Positions 4,982-5,136 of a stretch of DNA of 5,136 nt are shown one piece after another. Below the pieces are notes generated by a model. That model was given only the letters and a program-made list of their open reading frames with translations. It did no database searches and was not told the DNA's origin. This DNA comes from Sulfurospirillum sp. Lineage in GTDB: Bacteria; Campylobacterota; Campylobacteria; Campylobacterales; QNZT01. Numbering within the stretch: position 1 is the first letter of the stretch; every line of letters begins with the position of its first letter. The position numbers were made by a program, and so were the translations under genes. The stretch is taken from assembly GCA_003978455.1 (NCBI GenBank), contig QNZT01000196.1, forward strand, positions 1 to 5,136, written 5' to 3'.

Positions 4982-5136
4982 AACCGCGCTTATATTTACA
5001 TTATTTAACGCATTTGAAACAAAGTCCCAAAAGCTACGCTAACGCTAAGTTCTCCTCAGCGGAGAGCTCACGCGCAGATAAACCGCGCTTATATTATCAT
5101 TGAGTTAACGCAGTTGAACCGCACTTATATTCTTTT
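4982..5136. repeat. Cluster of about 36-base imperfect repeats with central palindromic segment
   Basis: The 15-mer AACCGCGCTTATATT occurs at 4982-4996 and 5081-5095, and with one change (AACCGCACTTATATT) at 5117-5131. The first two copies are each followed, after 8-9 bases, by TTAACGCA(T/G)TTGAA (5005-5018 and 5105-5118), making units of 35 and 36 bases; the third abuts the second and runs off the window. Between units one and two lies a different segment of about 60 bases with a small hairpin (TCTCC/GGAGA at 5051-5065) and GCTACGCTAACGCTAAG. No ORF fits here and no adjacent cas gene or regular spacer exists. It is probably a dispersed intergenic repeat of unknown role. Confidence 0.7.

Noticed and set aside
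4982..5136. CRISPR array
   Set aside because: The units of 35-36 bases are imperfect, the second and third directly abut without a spacer, the first gap differs, and no cas gene is visible.

Overview
The window looks like chromosomal DNA from a Campylobacterota (epsilonproteobacterial) genome, perhaps of the Sulfurovum/Sulfurimonas kind. The clues are the DnaJ/CbpA-HspR gene pair (an arrangement known from Helicobacter and Campylobacter), a heme-copper NnrS-type membrane protein, promoters of the extended -10 type, and tightly packed genes with 1-8 base overlaps. The base composition is moderate, near half G+C by eye. The genus is inference; no rRNA or marker gene is present.

Layout. (1) Bases 1-1577, plus strand: a compact operon made of the tail of an unidentified gene, a 119-residue charged helical protein of unknown function, a CvfB/YitL-type RNA-binding protein with S1 domains, and a 116-residue two-helix membrane protein. 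Each gene overlaps the next. (2) Bases 1578-1822: a promoter and a very small GTG-started gene for a 59-residue DUF2892/YgaP-like membrane protein with a C-terminal Cys-Pro-Ala-Cys motif. (3) Bases 1823-3098: a regulatory region with a near-consensus FNR/CRP-family site, then nnrS. (4) Bases 3099-4470, minus strand: a heat-shock operon, cbpA (class B DnaJ) then hspR, facing nnrS and driven by a near-perfect housekeeping promoter. A HAIR-like inverted repeat covers its -35 element. (5) Bases 4471-4945, plus strand: yjdM (the former 'phnA'), a small zinc-ribbon protein with its own promoter. (6) Bases 4946-5136: non-coding DNA with a hairpin and a cluster of repeats running off the right edge.

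How the parts work together. The minus-strand pair is a self-contained feedback circuit: HspR very probably represses its own operon and, in relatives, the main chaperone genes, while CbpA feeds substrates to DnaK. The nnrS gene appears to be switched by an FNR-family activator that senses low oxygen or nitric oxide, since the site centre lies at -41.5 from the predicted transcription start. The first operon seems to link RNA binding with two uncharacterised small proteins.

I see no CRISPR array, transposase, prophage, toxin-antitoxin pair, tRNA or rRNA. Most of the window is ordinary core genome. The parts most worth a second look are the nnrS control site, the HAIR-like operator, the tiny CPAC membrane protein and the repeat cluster at the right end.
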